A DNA stretch of 16,413 nucleotides from Armatimonadota bacterium (lineage in GTDB: Bacteria > Armatimonadota > Fimbriimonadia > Fimbriimonadales > Fimbriimonadaceae), in the NCBI GenBank assembly GCA_023428805.1, contig JAEYWW010000169.1, forward strand, positions 1-16,413, written 5' to 3'. The translations under genes and the position numbers were made by a program. Every line of letters begins with the position of its first letter. The first letter of the stretch is position 1. Positions 6,457 through 13,343 of this stretch are shown here, piece by piece. Under the pieces are notes generated by a model. The model made no database searches, was not told the origin of the DNA, and saw only the letters and a list, made by a program, of their open reading frames with translations.

Positions 6457-7767
6457 GTGACATTTCCAGGAGCCGAGGTGCTCCGCATTCAGCATTTCCG
6501 CCATTTTTGGTACGGGCAGACGATCAGCCAGCTTGGTGATTCGCTCTACTTTTTGGTGTTCCTGTTCATGACCGGGCAGGTTTCGAACGGTGATTCCCTG
6601 CAAGTTGGCCTTGTGGGCGCGGCTCAGGCGATTCCATTTCTCATCCTCGGCCCGATTGGCGGAATGGTTGCGGATCGTGTGGATCGACGCAAGATCATGA
6701 TGCTTGCGGACGTGTTCAGCACGATCTTGATGGGCGCGTTTACTCTGAGCCTGTTCGTCAACCCGCAGCCGCCCGTCTGGCTGATCGGCTTGGTCGGATT
6801 CCTCTTGAGCGTGGCGAACATCTTCATTCTGCCTGCGCGTTCAGCGGCGATTCCCCGGCTGGTTCCCGCCGACAAGATGATGGAGGCGACGGGACTGATC
6901 ATGTCCACGATGAGCTTTGTCGCGATGATCGGGATTGCCCTTTCGGCGTCGGTGCTGGGCGCGCTGGAAGCCATGTTTCCCGATTACTTCCTGCTCACCG
7001 CGTGCGGTTTGAATGCTTTGACTTTCGCGGGGGCAGCCTACTTTGCGTCCCGATTGCCAGCGCTCGTTCCATTGCGAGAAGAGATTGAAAAGGCTCACAC
7101 TTCAATTCGAAGTCAGGTTTGGGACGACATTGTGATCGGTTTGAAGGCCGTGTTTGCCAATCCGATCATGAGGGTCGCGCTTCCGGTCAGCATCGGCGTG
7201 AATTTGTTCGTATCGGGCTTCTTTCCGCTCTACATCAAGACGAACGAAGTCTGGTTCGGTGATGACTTCTGGCGGCTGGCTTGGATCGAGTTTGCGTTCA
7301 TGGCGCCGATGGCGATCATCAGCATGTTCATGGGACGGTTCAACATCGTCCGGCCGGGGCTGGCCTATTCCTGGGCTTTGATGGTTCTCGGAGGCTGCAT
7401 TTTTGCGATGGCTTGGGGGCAGAACTATTGGGTGTATCTGTCGTGGAACATCCTCTGCGGCCTGTCGCTGCCATTTGCTTGGATTCCGATGAGCACTTAT
7501 ATGCAGACCGCGTTTCCGGATGAGCTGCGCGGCCGCGTCAATAGTGTTTGGTCTACGATCTCGCAGGGAATCCAGCCGATCAGTTTGATTGTGGTTGGAG
7601 CGATGCTTCAGGTCATTCCGCTTCAACCGTTCTATCTGGTGATCGGTTTTGCGCTCGTCGCCTGTCCGGCGATGGGGCTCTTCTCTGCGGGATTCCGAAA
7701 CGGGCGGTTTCCTCACCTTTCGGATTCGGCTGGCACTGAGGCTGAAGCGGTTGCCGAGGCTGTCTGA
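6457..7767 (+). CDS. Major facilitator superfamily transporter (MFS_3/DHA3 type)
   Basis: Twelve-helix inner-membrane secondary transporter, 436 residues. The N-terminus (IQHFRHFWYGQTISQLGDSLYFLVF) is typical of the DHA3/EntS branch, which exports drugs, siderophores or macrolides by proton antiport. Motif A between helices 2 and 3 is GGMVADRVDRRKIM. A hydrophilic central loop (REEIEKAHTSIRSQVWDDIVIGLKAVFANP) separates the halves, and RGRVNS is the second-half counterpart of motif A. The start is GTG 6457, supported by AAGGAG at 6442-6447 with a 9-nt gap. The C-terminus ends in an acidic Glu/Ala tail. It appears monocistronic: divergent from the Pcp group, convergent with the FHA gene. The substrate cannot be inferred. 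Confidence 0.92.
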   Translation: MTFPGAEVLRIQHFRHFWYGQTISQLGDSLYFLVFLFMTGQVSNGDSLQVGLVGAAQAIPFLILGPIGGMVADRVDRRKIMMLADVFSTILMGAFTLSLFVNPQPPVWLIGLVGFLLSVANIFILPARSAAIPRLVPADKMMEATGLIMSTMSFVAMIGIALSASVLGALEAMFPDYFLLTACGLNALTFAGAAYFASRLPALVPLREEIEKAHTSIRSQVWDDIVIGLKAVFANPIMRVALPVSIGVNLFVSGFFPLYIKTNEVWFGDDFWRLAWIEFAFMAPMAIISMFMGRFNIVRPGLAYSWALMVLGGCIFAMAWGQNYWVYLSWNILCGLSLPFAWIPMSTYMQTAFPDELRGRVNSVWSTISQGIQPISLIVVGAMLQVIPLQPFYLVIGFALVACPAMGLFSAGFRNGRFPHLSDSAGTEAEAVAEAV

Positions 7768-7790
7768 CTATCTCCCAGGCTGCCAGATTC

Positions 7791-7908
7791 TGGAGTGCGG
7801 GCAGACATGACCGCTTTCAATTCCCCGGAGGCGGTCTTCAACTCTCTGGGCGAAAGCAAGAGGGCGGCTCCGCCGCAAGTGAAAGCGGCGATGTCTCGCC
7901 GCACTCCA
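7791..7908. repeat. 118-bp inverted-repeat element (MITE/REPIN-like)
   Basis: Two 29-nt arms, 7791-7819 and 7880-7908, are reverse complements with only 4 mismatches (consensus TGGAGTGCGG..AGACAT..CCGCTTTCA). They enclose 60 bp that includes a GCGGCtccGCCGC hairpin (7864-7876). No flanking target duplication is obvious and there is no coding capacity. It sits between the convergent MFS and FHA genes and differs in sequence from the repeats at 1621-2946. A mobile miniature element is the likely origin; it may also help terminate transcription. Confidence 0.75.
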
Positions 7909-7923
7909 AACCTTCGCCGGATT

Positions 7924-7943
7924 TGCACCTCTGGAGAGGTGCA
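7924..7943. terminator. Hairpin in convergent intergenic region, possible bidirectional terminator
   Basis: TGCACCTC-TGGA-GAGGTGCA forms a perfect 8-bp stem with a 4-nt loop. It lies between convergent genes, where termination is expected, but no T-run follows on either strand, so intrinsic termination is uncertain. Confidence 0.3.
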
Positions 7944-7979
7944 CCATCATGAAAGACGTGGCAGGCCGCGTGCGGCAAA

Positions 7980-8000
7980 GCGCGACATCAATGATCGCGC
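7980..8000 (-). terminator. Possible terminator of the argS-thiN-symporter-FHA operon
   Basis: On the minus strand GCGCGA-TCATTGATG-TCGCGC forms a 6-bp perfect stem about 10 bp after the FHA stop codon, followed by CTTTGCC. Stem and position suit a terminator, but the T-run is short. Confidence 0.35.
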
Positions 8001-8010
8001 ATTCCGGGGA

Positions 8011-8448
8011 TCACTCGACGATGTGAAAAACGAAGATCGCGCTTCCAAAGGCGATCACATTGCCGTCTTCGACACCCGTTGGTTCTTCGATCTTCTCGTA
8101 GTCATCACGCAGCACAAACGTGCCGTTCGATGATCCGAGGTCTTCGATTGAATATCCGTCCTCTCCGAAGGTGAACCGGGCGTGCTTGCGGGAGACGTAG
8201 CTGCCTTCGGGAATGGTGCCGAGGTCGATGTCGATCGGGCCGACCGAAGGATCGAAGCGTCCGAGGGTGGCGGGGCAGGTGAAGGTGAATTCGACGTCGG
8301 TCAGTTCGCCGCCGCGTTTGAGGACCAGCTTGGCGCGGCCCGAAGCCGACGCAGATTCTTCCTGGGCGGGAGTTTCCTCGACGGCTTCTTCAACCACCTG
8401 CTCTTCGACCGTCTCATCAACCGGCTGTTCCATCGGCTCGTCGTTCAT
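8011..8448 (-). CDS. Small FHA-domain protein
   Basis: Phosphothreonine-binding forkhead-associated domain protein, 145 residues. Residues 1-36 are an acidic, Glu/Val-rich disordered tail (VDETVEEQVVEEAVEE). Residues 38-145 are a complete FHA domain with GR at 63-64, SRKHARF (86-92) and the LGSSNGTFV loop (104-112), so phosphopeptide recognition should be intact. No transmembrane segment and no effector domain are seen. A partner Ser/Thr kinase is expected from family knowledge but is not in the window. ATG 8448 overlaps the end of the symporter gene by 32 bp, implying coupled translation; a GGAAAG just upstream serves as a weak ribosome site. A later ATG (8433) would leave the FHA fold unchanged. 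It is the last gene of the minus-strand operon. Confidence 0.92.
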   Translation of the reverse strand: MNDEPMEQPVDETVEEQVVEEAVEETPAQEESASASGRAKLVLKRGGELTDVEFTFTCPATLGRFDPSVGPIDIDLGTIPEGSYVSRKHARFTFGEDGYSIEDLGSSNGTFVLRDDYEKIEEPTGVEDGNVIAFGSAIFVFHIVE

Positions 8449-9883
8449 TGCTTTCCGTTCCCTTGAAAAGTGATCCCAGGCCGAGCACGATCAACGAGAC
8501 CGCGAGGCTGGGCAGGAGGGTGCCGAGGCCAAACCTGGTCCCCTCCGGCAGAGTATAGCCAATGATCTGCCGGGGCAGCTCCACGTCGAGGTAGAGATTG
8601 CCGTTGACGACGCCGTAGATCAGCCATGCGAACGAGGCAAGGAACCCGAGTGCCATGGACATCACGACAATGACCGGGCGCGGATTCCACCGGCCAATGC
8701 CATAGGCGAGCGTCACCGGAAGGAGAATTGCTCCGATCACGCATCCGCCCCACGAGTACCAGAGGGCGACCACGCTGTCGATGTTGAGCGCGAGGATGAT
8801 CGCGACCACCGAGGCCACGGCGATGCCAATCCGGCTCCATTTCGTTTCGTCAAGGCCCGCCTTGATCCGGCAGACGAACTCGCGTCCGAATGAGGCTCCA
8901 CTGACCAGGCTGTAGCCGACCATGGCGCTGAGGATCGTGCCGAACATTCCGCAGAAGAACATCGCCTGCAGCCCGGGAGGCAGGATCGCGTTCCCGAGGG
9001 CGGGGAAGATGAGGCGGGTGTTGGCGGGCGGCTCGGTCAGCAGGCTCATCGCGTAGAGGCCCGTGCTGACGGTCATCATGTCGAAAAGCATCCAGAATCC
9101 GATGGCGATGAGGACGCCCCGCCGCCCGGTTTCGGGGTCCTTCGCGCTGGCGACGCGCTGGTGGAAGCCTGGGTCGATCAGAGTCCAAGCCCCAAGGATG
9201 AAGAAGCTGACGATGGTCGGCCATTGGGTGCCGCCGGTGAAGGTGAGGAAGTTTTTGTTCTCGATTCTCTGCCAGGTCTCCATTGGAGGGAAGTGGATCA
9301 GGCAGTAGACGACGATGACCGCGAAGCCGATGTACATCATCGCGAAGGCGAGAGTGCTGGCACGGGCGTCGGCCATGAGGCCGCCTTTGTAGAGGAACAG
9401 CGTACCGACCACGGTTCCGGCGAGAATGCACTGCCAGAGCGGAAGCCCGGTCAACGCCTGGATCAGGTCGCCGATCATCAGCACATGAGGGGCGGGGACG
9501 CCGAGCAGGAAGACGAGCGCGGCTCCCACAATCGCGGCGGTGCGCCCAAATCGGGCGTGGAGGCGTTCAGGGATGGAGATTTGGTCGGCTTCTCGGACGC
9601 GTTTGGCATAGACGAGCGCGTAGATGAGGGCGAAGACGTAGTAGGGAACCCCCATCAGGAGGATCGTTCCGAGCCCGTAGTACTGCACCGACTCCGCAAT
9701 GCCGAGAATGCCGCCGTACCAGGTGGCGACGAGGGTTGCGACGAAGATGGGAAGGGTCAGAGCGCGTCCGGCGGCGATGAACTGCAGGGCGGAGTGGTCG
9801 CGGAGCTTGGCCGAGAAGCCGAGGCCGAGCAGCACGGCGATGAAGAGCCCAAAGACCGCCCAATCGAGGGGGGTGAAGGTCAC
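8417..9883 (-). CDS. Sodium:solute symporter family (SSS) transporter
   Basis: Inner-membrane Na+-coupled importer, 488 residues, with about 13 hydrophobic segments. Family landmarks are the N-terminal LDWAVFGLFIAVLLGLGF, AGRALTLPIF (usual AGRsl), ATWYGGILGIAESVQYYG, and the signature-like region GAWTLIDPGFHQRVASAKD. The start is GTG 9883: it forms a GTGA overlap with the TPK-like stop (9880-9882), and GGAGG lies upstream at longer-than-usual spacing. A TTG one codon earlier is the alternative. The open frame up to 10312 runs antisense within the TPK-like gene's coding region and has non-membrane, Arg/Pro-rich composition, so I exclude it. The substrate is unknown. Tight linkage to a thiamine-pyrophosphokinase-like gene suggests thiamine or a thiamine precursor (inference; some SSS members, ThiV, were predicted as such). 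Confidence 0.92.
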   Translation of the reverse strand: MTFTPLDWAVFGLFIAVLLGLGFSAKLRDHSALQFIAAGRALTLPIFVATLVATWYGGILGIAESVQYYGLGTILLMGVPYYVFALIYALVYAKRVREADQISIPERLHARFGRTAAIVGAALVFLLGVPAPHVLMIGDLIQALTGLPLWQCILAGTVVGTLFLYKGGLMADARASTLAFAMMYIGFAVIVVYCLIHFPPMETWQRIENKNFLTFTGGTQWPTIVSFFILGAWTLIDPGFHQRVASAKDPETGRRGVLIAIGFWMLFDMMTVSTGLYAMSLLTEPPANTRLIFPALGNAILPPGLQAMFFCGMFGTILSAMVGYSLVSGASFGREFVCRIKAGLDETKWSRIGIAVASVVAIILALNIDSVVALWYSWGGCVIGAILLPVTLAYGIGRWNPRPVIVVMSMALGFLASFAWLIYGVVNGNLYLDVELPRQIIGYTLPEGTRFGLGTLLPSLAVSLIVLGLGSLFKGTESNERRADGTAG

Positions 9884-10515
9884 CAAATCGGGAGTTCCTC
9901 CGGACTGAATTCGAGAACGAAGAGGAGCGCGCCTGCTTCGAGAGTGATCTTGATTTCGTCCTCTGCCGCACGGTTGGAGAGACTGATGAAGCCGCCCATC
10001 GTCATCGCCTGGTTTTCGAGCGGCCATTCGACGCCTTGGATGCTGACTCCCTGGCTGGGAAGAATTGGCATGAGCGAAAGGCGTTGACCGGGACGGGCTC
10101 CAAAGGAGCGTTCTTCGCCGGGGCGGATGATCCAACCGAGCCCGCGTCTGAGGGCGAGGCGGATGCTGAGGGGAGAGGCGAGGCTGCTGGAGAGGGTGCC
10201 AAGAACGTGGTCGAGGCGGTCGCCTTCGATGGCCGCGAGGGTGATGTCGGTCACGCCATCCTGCCTCGCGAGCATCAGGAGCTTGTCGCTGTCGAAGGAA
10301 TTCTGATCCCAATGAGGGACGATGCGAAGGCCGTCTTGATCTGCCAACCGCAGGGAGTCCATGTCGCCGGTGATCGTGGGTTTGAATCCCCGCTCCAGGA
10401 GCGGAATCGCACCGCGATCAGCGGCGTAGAGGCGGTCGGCCAAGGCGGCCCATTCCCCGATCTTCTCTGCGGGCAGGTCTCTTCCTCCCAGCACTCCGAG
10501 CACCTTTTCCGGCAC
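9880..10515 (-). CDS. Thiamine pyrophosphokinase-like protein
   Basis: Probable cytoplasmic enzyme transferring pyrophosphate from ATP to thiamine to make the cofactor ThDP. It is 211 residues, normal for the family. The catalytic domain shows AADRGA (31-36), TGDMDS (49-54, usual GDFDS), DQNSFDSDK (70-78, usual DQ-x-TDxxK) and EGDRLDHVLGTL (97-108, usual GGRLDHTLxNL). The C-terminal thiamine-binding beta domain contains GEERSFGARPGQRLSLMP and the ISLSNRAAE segment. The first reachable start is GTG 10515, 18 nt after the argS stop; GTG 10503 is an alternative and no strong ribosome site distinguishes them. It overlaps the symporter start by 4 nt. Deviations from the canonical GDFDS/TD motifs leave some doubt, but the order of motifs is complete. 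No TPP riboswitch fits in the 18-nt gap. Confidence 0.85.
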   Translation of the reverse strand: MPEKVLGVLGGRDLPAEKIGEWAALADRLYAADRGAIPLLERGFKPTITGDMDSLRLADQDGLRIVPHWDQNSFDSDKLLMLARQDGVTDITLAAIEGDRLDHVLGTLSSSLASPLSIRLALRRGLGWIIRPGEERSFGARPGQRLSLMPILPSQGVSIQGVEWPLENQAMTMGGFISLSNRAAEDEIKITLEAGALLFVLEFSPEELPIW

Positions 10516-10533
10516 GGGTTGAGTTTAGCGCGG

Positions 10534-13131
10534 TTACGCCGTCTCCCTCTCCATCCGTTCCGGTGCGCTGACACCCAGAATGTCCAGCACGGACTTGAGG
10601 GCGATGCGGGCGGCTTCGCAGATGACGAGGCGCTGCTGGGTGAGTTCCGGCTGGTCGGGCTGGATCACACGGCAGGCGTCGTAGAAGTGGTGATAGCTCC
10701 GCGCCAGTTCAATCGCGTAGGTGGCGAGGCGGTTGACCGCGTAGTCTTCGGCGCAGCGGGCGACTTCTTCGGGGAGGTCGAGGATTTTGAGGAGCAGGGA
10801 TTTCTCGCGCTCATGAAGTTCAAGCCGCGGAAGCACTGTGCCCTCGGGGAGTTGGATGCCTGCTTCCACGGCTTTTCGGAGGACCGAACAGATGCGGGCG
10901 TGGGCGTACTGGACGTAGAAGACGGGGTTTTCGTCCGACTGCTTTTCGGCCAAGTCGAGGTCGAAGTCGAAGGTGGTGTCGTGGTGGCGCATCAGGTAGA
11001 AGAAGCGCGCGACGTCCTTGCCGGCTTCCTGTTGCTCTTCGACCGTTCCACTCGGCTTGACCTTGGCTCCGATCTCGTTGATGAGGTCAATCAGCGCGTA
11101 GATGTTGCCGTCGCGCTTGCGCATCGGGGCGGGCTTGCCGTCTTTCATGAAGCGGACGAGCTGATAGATTTGGACGGTCAGCTTTTCGCGGGCTTCGGCG
11201 AGGGCGCGGCGGCAGGTGTCCCGCTCGGCCTTGCTGGAATAGAGCTTGGCTTCGATTTCGCTGAGTTCGGGCGAGTTCGGGTCTTCGGTTTGGGTCTCAG
11301 GCAGGAGCGCGGCGGCGACGACGGCGGTCAGGCGACCGATGTAGCCGTGGTGGTCCGGGCCGAGAACCGTGATCAGGTGATCCGCGTTCTCGGGGCGATT
11401 GAACTTGTCCTTGTGGTAGGCGACATCGCTGGCGATGTAGGTGGTGCGCCCGTCTCGACGGCGCAGCACGCGGTCCATGTCGTCGGCGAACTTGGTCGAA
11501 CGGAGCCAGAGTGTGTCGCTGGTCTGCTGCTCCTGTGACGCTTCGACCGCGTTGCCCTCGTCGTCCACATCCTTGGTCTGAGATTCGATTTCGACATCTT
11601 CAATGACCCCGCCCTTGGCGAGTTTGAGTTTGTGACGGATTGGTGTAGTGTCGGCGGCGTGGTTGGCGATGAGTTGCTGAACTTCACGACCCACCATGCC
11701 TGAGGTGTGAAGCGACTGTTCGGAAAACCAGGTGTCGTATTCAACTCCCATCAATTCCATCGCTCGCTTTTGAGCTTGGATCATCAAATACTGGCTGTTT
11801 GATTGGCACCATTCAAGCGTGCCACGCTTGAATGGTTTTGCCGGAGTGTCGAGGATTTCGATGTTCAACTGATCTTCAGTCCATTCCACGAGAGCCTTCA
11901 GCTTGGAAGGTTCTTCTAAGAGATCGATAGTCTGGACATCGTCTGTTTTCAAGCAACTGTACTCGTACGTGTATCGTAGCTCGGAGCCAAGACTGTTCGG
12001 GATAGTCATTGCTTCAACGGACTTTCCATCGATTTCGTAGTGAACGACAACATTTTCAGGGGTCCAGCGTAGCTGAACCCGCCGAGCACCTTCTTCAGCC
12101 GCTTTCGTGAGAATAGCGTCGTGCAGCCTAGCCATTGGAGAACCGCTTCGATAAGCAAAGTCATAGTCTGAGCGGAGAACTGTGCGCACAGTAGAGGTAG
12201 GTACTGCTTCGAAAGATACATTACAACTTAATAGCTCGGGCACATTCACCTTAACTTCACCGAGCGGTTTGTCCGTGCCAAGTTGCAACCGATCTGTCGA
12301 AGCGGAAATTACGATGACATGATTCTCAATGGCGAAGCGCGCAGGGATCACGCGGGATTCACTAATGTCGCGAGTGTCAAGACGTCGCTGATAGGAGTTC
12401 TTCTTTAATCGCGCGAGCACTTTGACCGCGAAGTCCTCGCGATAAGTGGAAGGAAGTTCCCAGGGCGTATGCAAGTAGGTTTCAAGCTGGCTGGCAACCT
12501 CATAAACGTAGTCACCCTTATATCCATTGTCAGGTACCGGACGTTTCTCCAGAATCGCCTTCACCGACTCCGCGAACAACCGCATCTGTTCGCTGCTGGT
12601 GCCGTCGTTGATGTAGTACTCGCGGTGGACTGTGTTTCCTGCCGTCTCAAGCACATTGCACAAGGTTGAGCCGTAGGCGGCTCCGCGTCCGGAGCCGATG
12701 GTGATGGGGCCGTTGGGGTTGACGGAGACGAATTCGACGTTGATCCTCTGAGGGTTTTCAACCGAGACGTGAGCGTAGTGGGCCAAATCCGTCATTGGCG
12801 AAAGATCGGCGGATGACAAGACATCACCCACGAACGAGCCGACAAAGCCCGAGGAGAGCCGCAAATTCAGGAAGCCCGGCCCGGCGACTTCGACCGTCTC
12901 GAAGTCCGAATCCAACCGAAGCCGCTCCGCCAGCGCGTCCGCGATCACGCGGGGCGGCTTGCCAGCGGCCTTCGAAGCCGCGAGAGCGATGCTGCAGGCG
13001 AAGTCGCCGTGCTCGGGCTGGCGCGGCTCCGCGATCTCGATCGCAGGGTACTGAACCTCGGGCAGAGCGCCTTCAACAACAAGCGTATGGAGGGCGGTGG
13101 AAATCTTCTCGGCGACGGTTTTCCGAATCAA
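10534..13131 (-). CDS. argS: Arginyl-tRNA synthetase with a large PilB/GspE-like internal insertion
   Basis: Class I enzyme that charges tRNA-Arg, here 865 residues against the usual 550-600. From the TTG start: ArgS N-terminal domain 1-100 (HGDFACSIAL, VAGPGFLNL); Rossmann core from 130 with NPNGPITIGSGRG, where HIGH reads TIGS; EYYINDG (171-177); LGVEFDxW-type MGVEYDTWFSEQSL (461-474); TYIASDVAYH (564-573); GPDHHGYIGR (591-600); a KMSKS-loop equivalent PMRKRDGN (669-676); and the DALR anticodon domain with NPVFYVQYAHARI (735-747). About 195 extra residues at 245-438 resemble the N-terminal half of a type IV pilus ATPase. Smaller expansions lie at about 497-540 and 610-650. The start is TTG 13131, with GGAG five nt upstream giving MIRKTVAEKI; an earlier in-frame TTG at 13179 lacks such support. 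It heads a minus-strand operon with the TPK-like gene 18 nt downstream. Both signature motifs are altered, so activity is probable but unproven. Confidence 0.9.
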   Translation of the reverse strand: MIRKTVAEKISTALHTLVVEGALPEVQYPAIEIAEPRQPEHGDFACSIALAASKAAGKPPRVIADALAERLRLDSDFETVEVAGPGFLNLRLSSGFVGSFVGDVLSSADLSPMTDLAHYAHVSVENPQRINVEFVSVNPNGPITIGSGRGAAYGSTLCNVLETAGNTVHREYYINDGTSSEQMRLFAESVKAILEKRPVPDNGYKGDYVYEVASQLETYLHTPWELPSTYREDFAVKVLARLKKNSYQRRLDTRDISESRVIPARFAIENHVIVISASTDRLQLGTDKPLGEVKVNVPELLSCNVSFEAVPTSTVRTVLRSDYDFAYRSGSPMARLHDAILTKAAEEGARRVQLRWTPENVVVHYEIDGKSVEAMTIPNSLGSELRYTYEYSCLKTDDVQTIDLLEEPSKLKALVEWTEDQLNIEILDTPAKPFKRGTLEWCQSNSQYLMIQAQKRAMELMGVEYDTWFSEQSLHTSGMVGREVQQLIANHAADTTPIRHKLKLAKGGVIEDVEIESQTKDVDDEGNAVEASQEQQTSDTLWLRSTKFADDMDRVLRRRDGRTTYIASDVAYHKDKFNRPENADHLITVLGPDHHGYIGRLTAVVAAALLPETQTEDPNSPELSEIEAKLYSSKAERDTCRRALAEAREKLTVQIYQLVRFMKDGKPAPMRKRDGNIYALIDLINEIGAKVKPSGTVEEQQEAGKDVARFFYLMRHHDTTFDFDLDLAEKQSDENPVFYVQYAHARICSVLRKAVEAGIQLPEGTVLPRLELHEREKSLLLKILDLPEEVARCAEDYAVNRLATYAIELARSYHHFYDACRVIQPDQPELTQQRLVICEAARIALKSVLDILGVSAPERMERETA
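11820..12399 (-). other. Inserted module inside argS: MshEN-like lobe plus GspE/PilB N2-like subdomain
   Basis: Encodes ArgS residues about 245-438. Residues 261-323 (VIPARFAIENHVIV ... VRTVLRSDY) follow the pattern of PilB 80-143 in this window (VVPDRIVKLHNVMP ... IEDAIKKNY). Residues 340-391 follow PilB 221-272, with 15 identities in 52 by my ungapped comparison, including KAxE, YxxDG and EAMTIP. The corresponding PilB region is its N-terminal lobe and N2 subdomain; no Walker A or B motif is included, so the module cannot itself hydrolyse ATP. The module has no intein or transposase hallmarks. Confidence 0.65.
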
Positions 13132-13136
13132 AACAT

Positions 13137-13141
13137 CTCCG
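13137..13141 (-). promoter_or_regulatory. Shine-Dalgarno deciding the argS TTG start
   Basis: Minus-strand CGGAG lies 5 nt upstream of the TTG at 13131. It supports a TTG start over the earlier in-frame TTG at 13179 and gives an N-terminus (MIRKTVAEKI) that lines up with other ArgS proteins. Confidence 0.6.
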
Positions 13142-13232
13142 TGATACCTTCCCGGGAAAGGAACTCTACGGGCCGACAATCAACGGGGATGCGGAAAATC
13201 TTGGTTGACGGGTATCTTCCGGGACCTGTTGT

Positions 13233-13242
13233 GGGCTACAAT
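13233..13242 (+). promoter_or_regulatory. Candidate -10 element of the pilB-pilT promoter
   Basis: GGGCTACAAT contains TACAAT (13237-13242), 102 bp before the pilB start, in the 212-bp divergent gap to argS. A near-identical GGGCTACACTCGG occurs at 6243-6255 upstream of the MFS gene. No good -35 sits 16-18 bp upstream (TTGACG at 13205 is too far). The predicted leader of about 94 nt contains a GAGGG/CCCTC hairpin (13263-13280); I see no known c-di-GMP riboswitch in it. Confidence 0.35.
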
Positions 13243-13343
13243 CGGCCTTGTGCCGGTTATGGGAGGGCAATTTGACCCTCTGGCCAGCACGGGTGTGGAG
13301 ATGACCGGGTCGTGGGGACTCGGGGAGTGAGGATCTATTAACC

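Noticed and set aside
9884..10312. N-terminal extension of the symporter frame up to 10312
   Set aside because: It overlaps the TPK-like gene in another frame and is Arg/Pro-rich; the symporter's first membrane helix begins right after GTG 9883.
11820..12399. Intein inside ArgS
   Set aside because: No Cys/Ser at the start, no C-terminal HN-Cys/Ser/Thr, no blocks of splicing motifs and no homing endonuclease; the insert instead resembles PilB N-domains.
13246..13343. c-di-GMP riboswitch or G-quadruplex in the pilB leader
   Set aside because: No GEMM-type conserved core is recognisable, and the G-runs have one long loop (about 13 nt), making a stable quadruplex doubtful.
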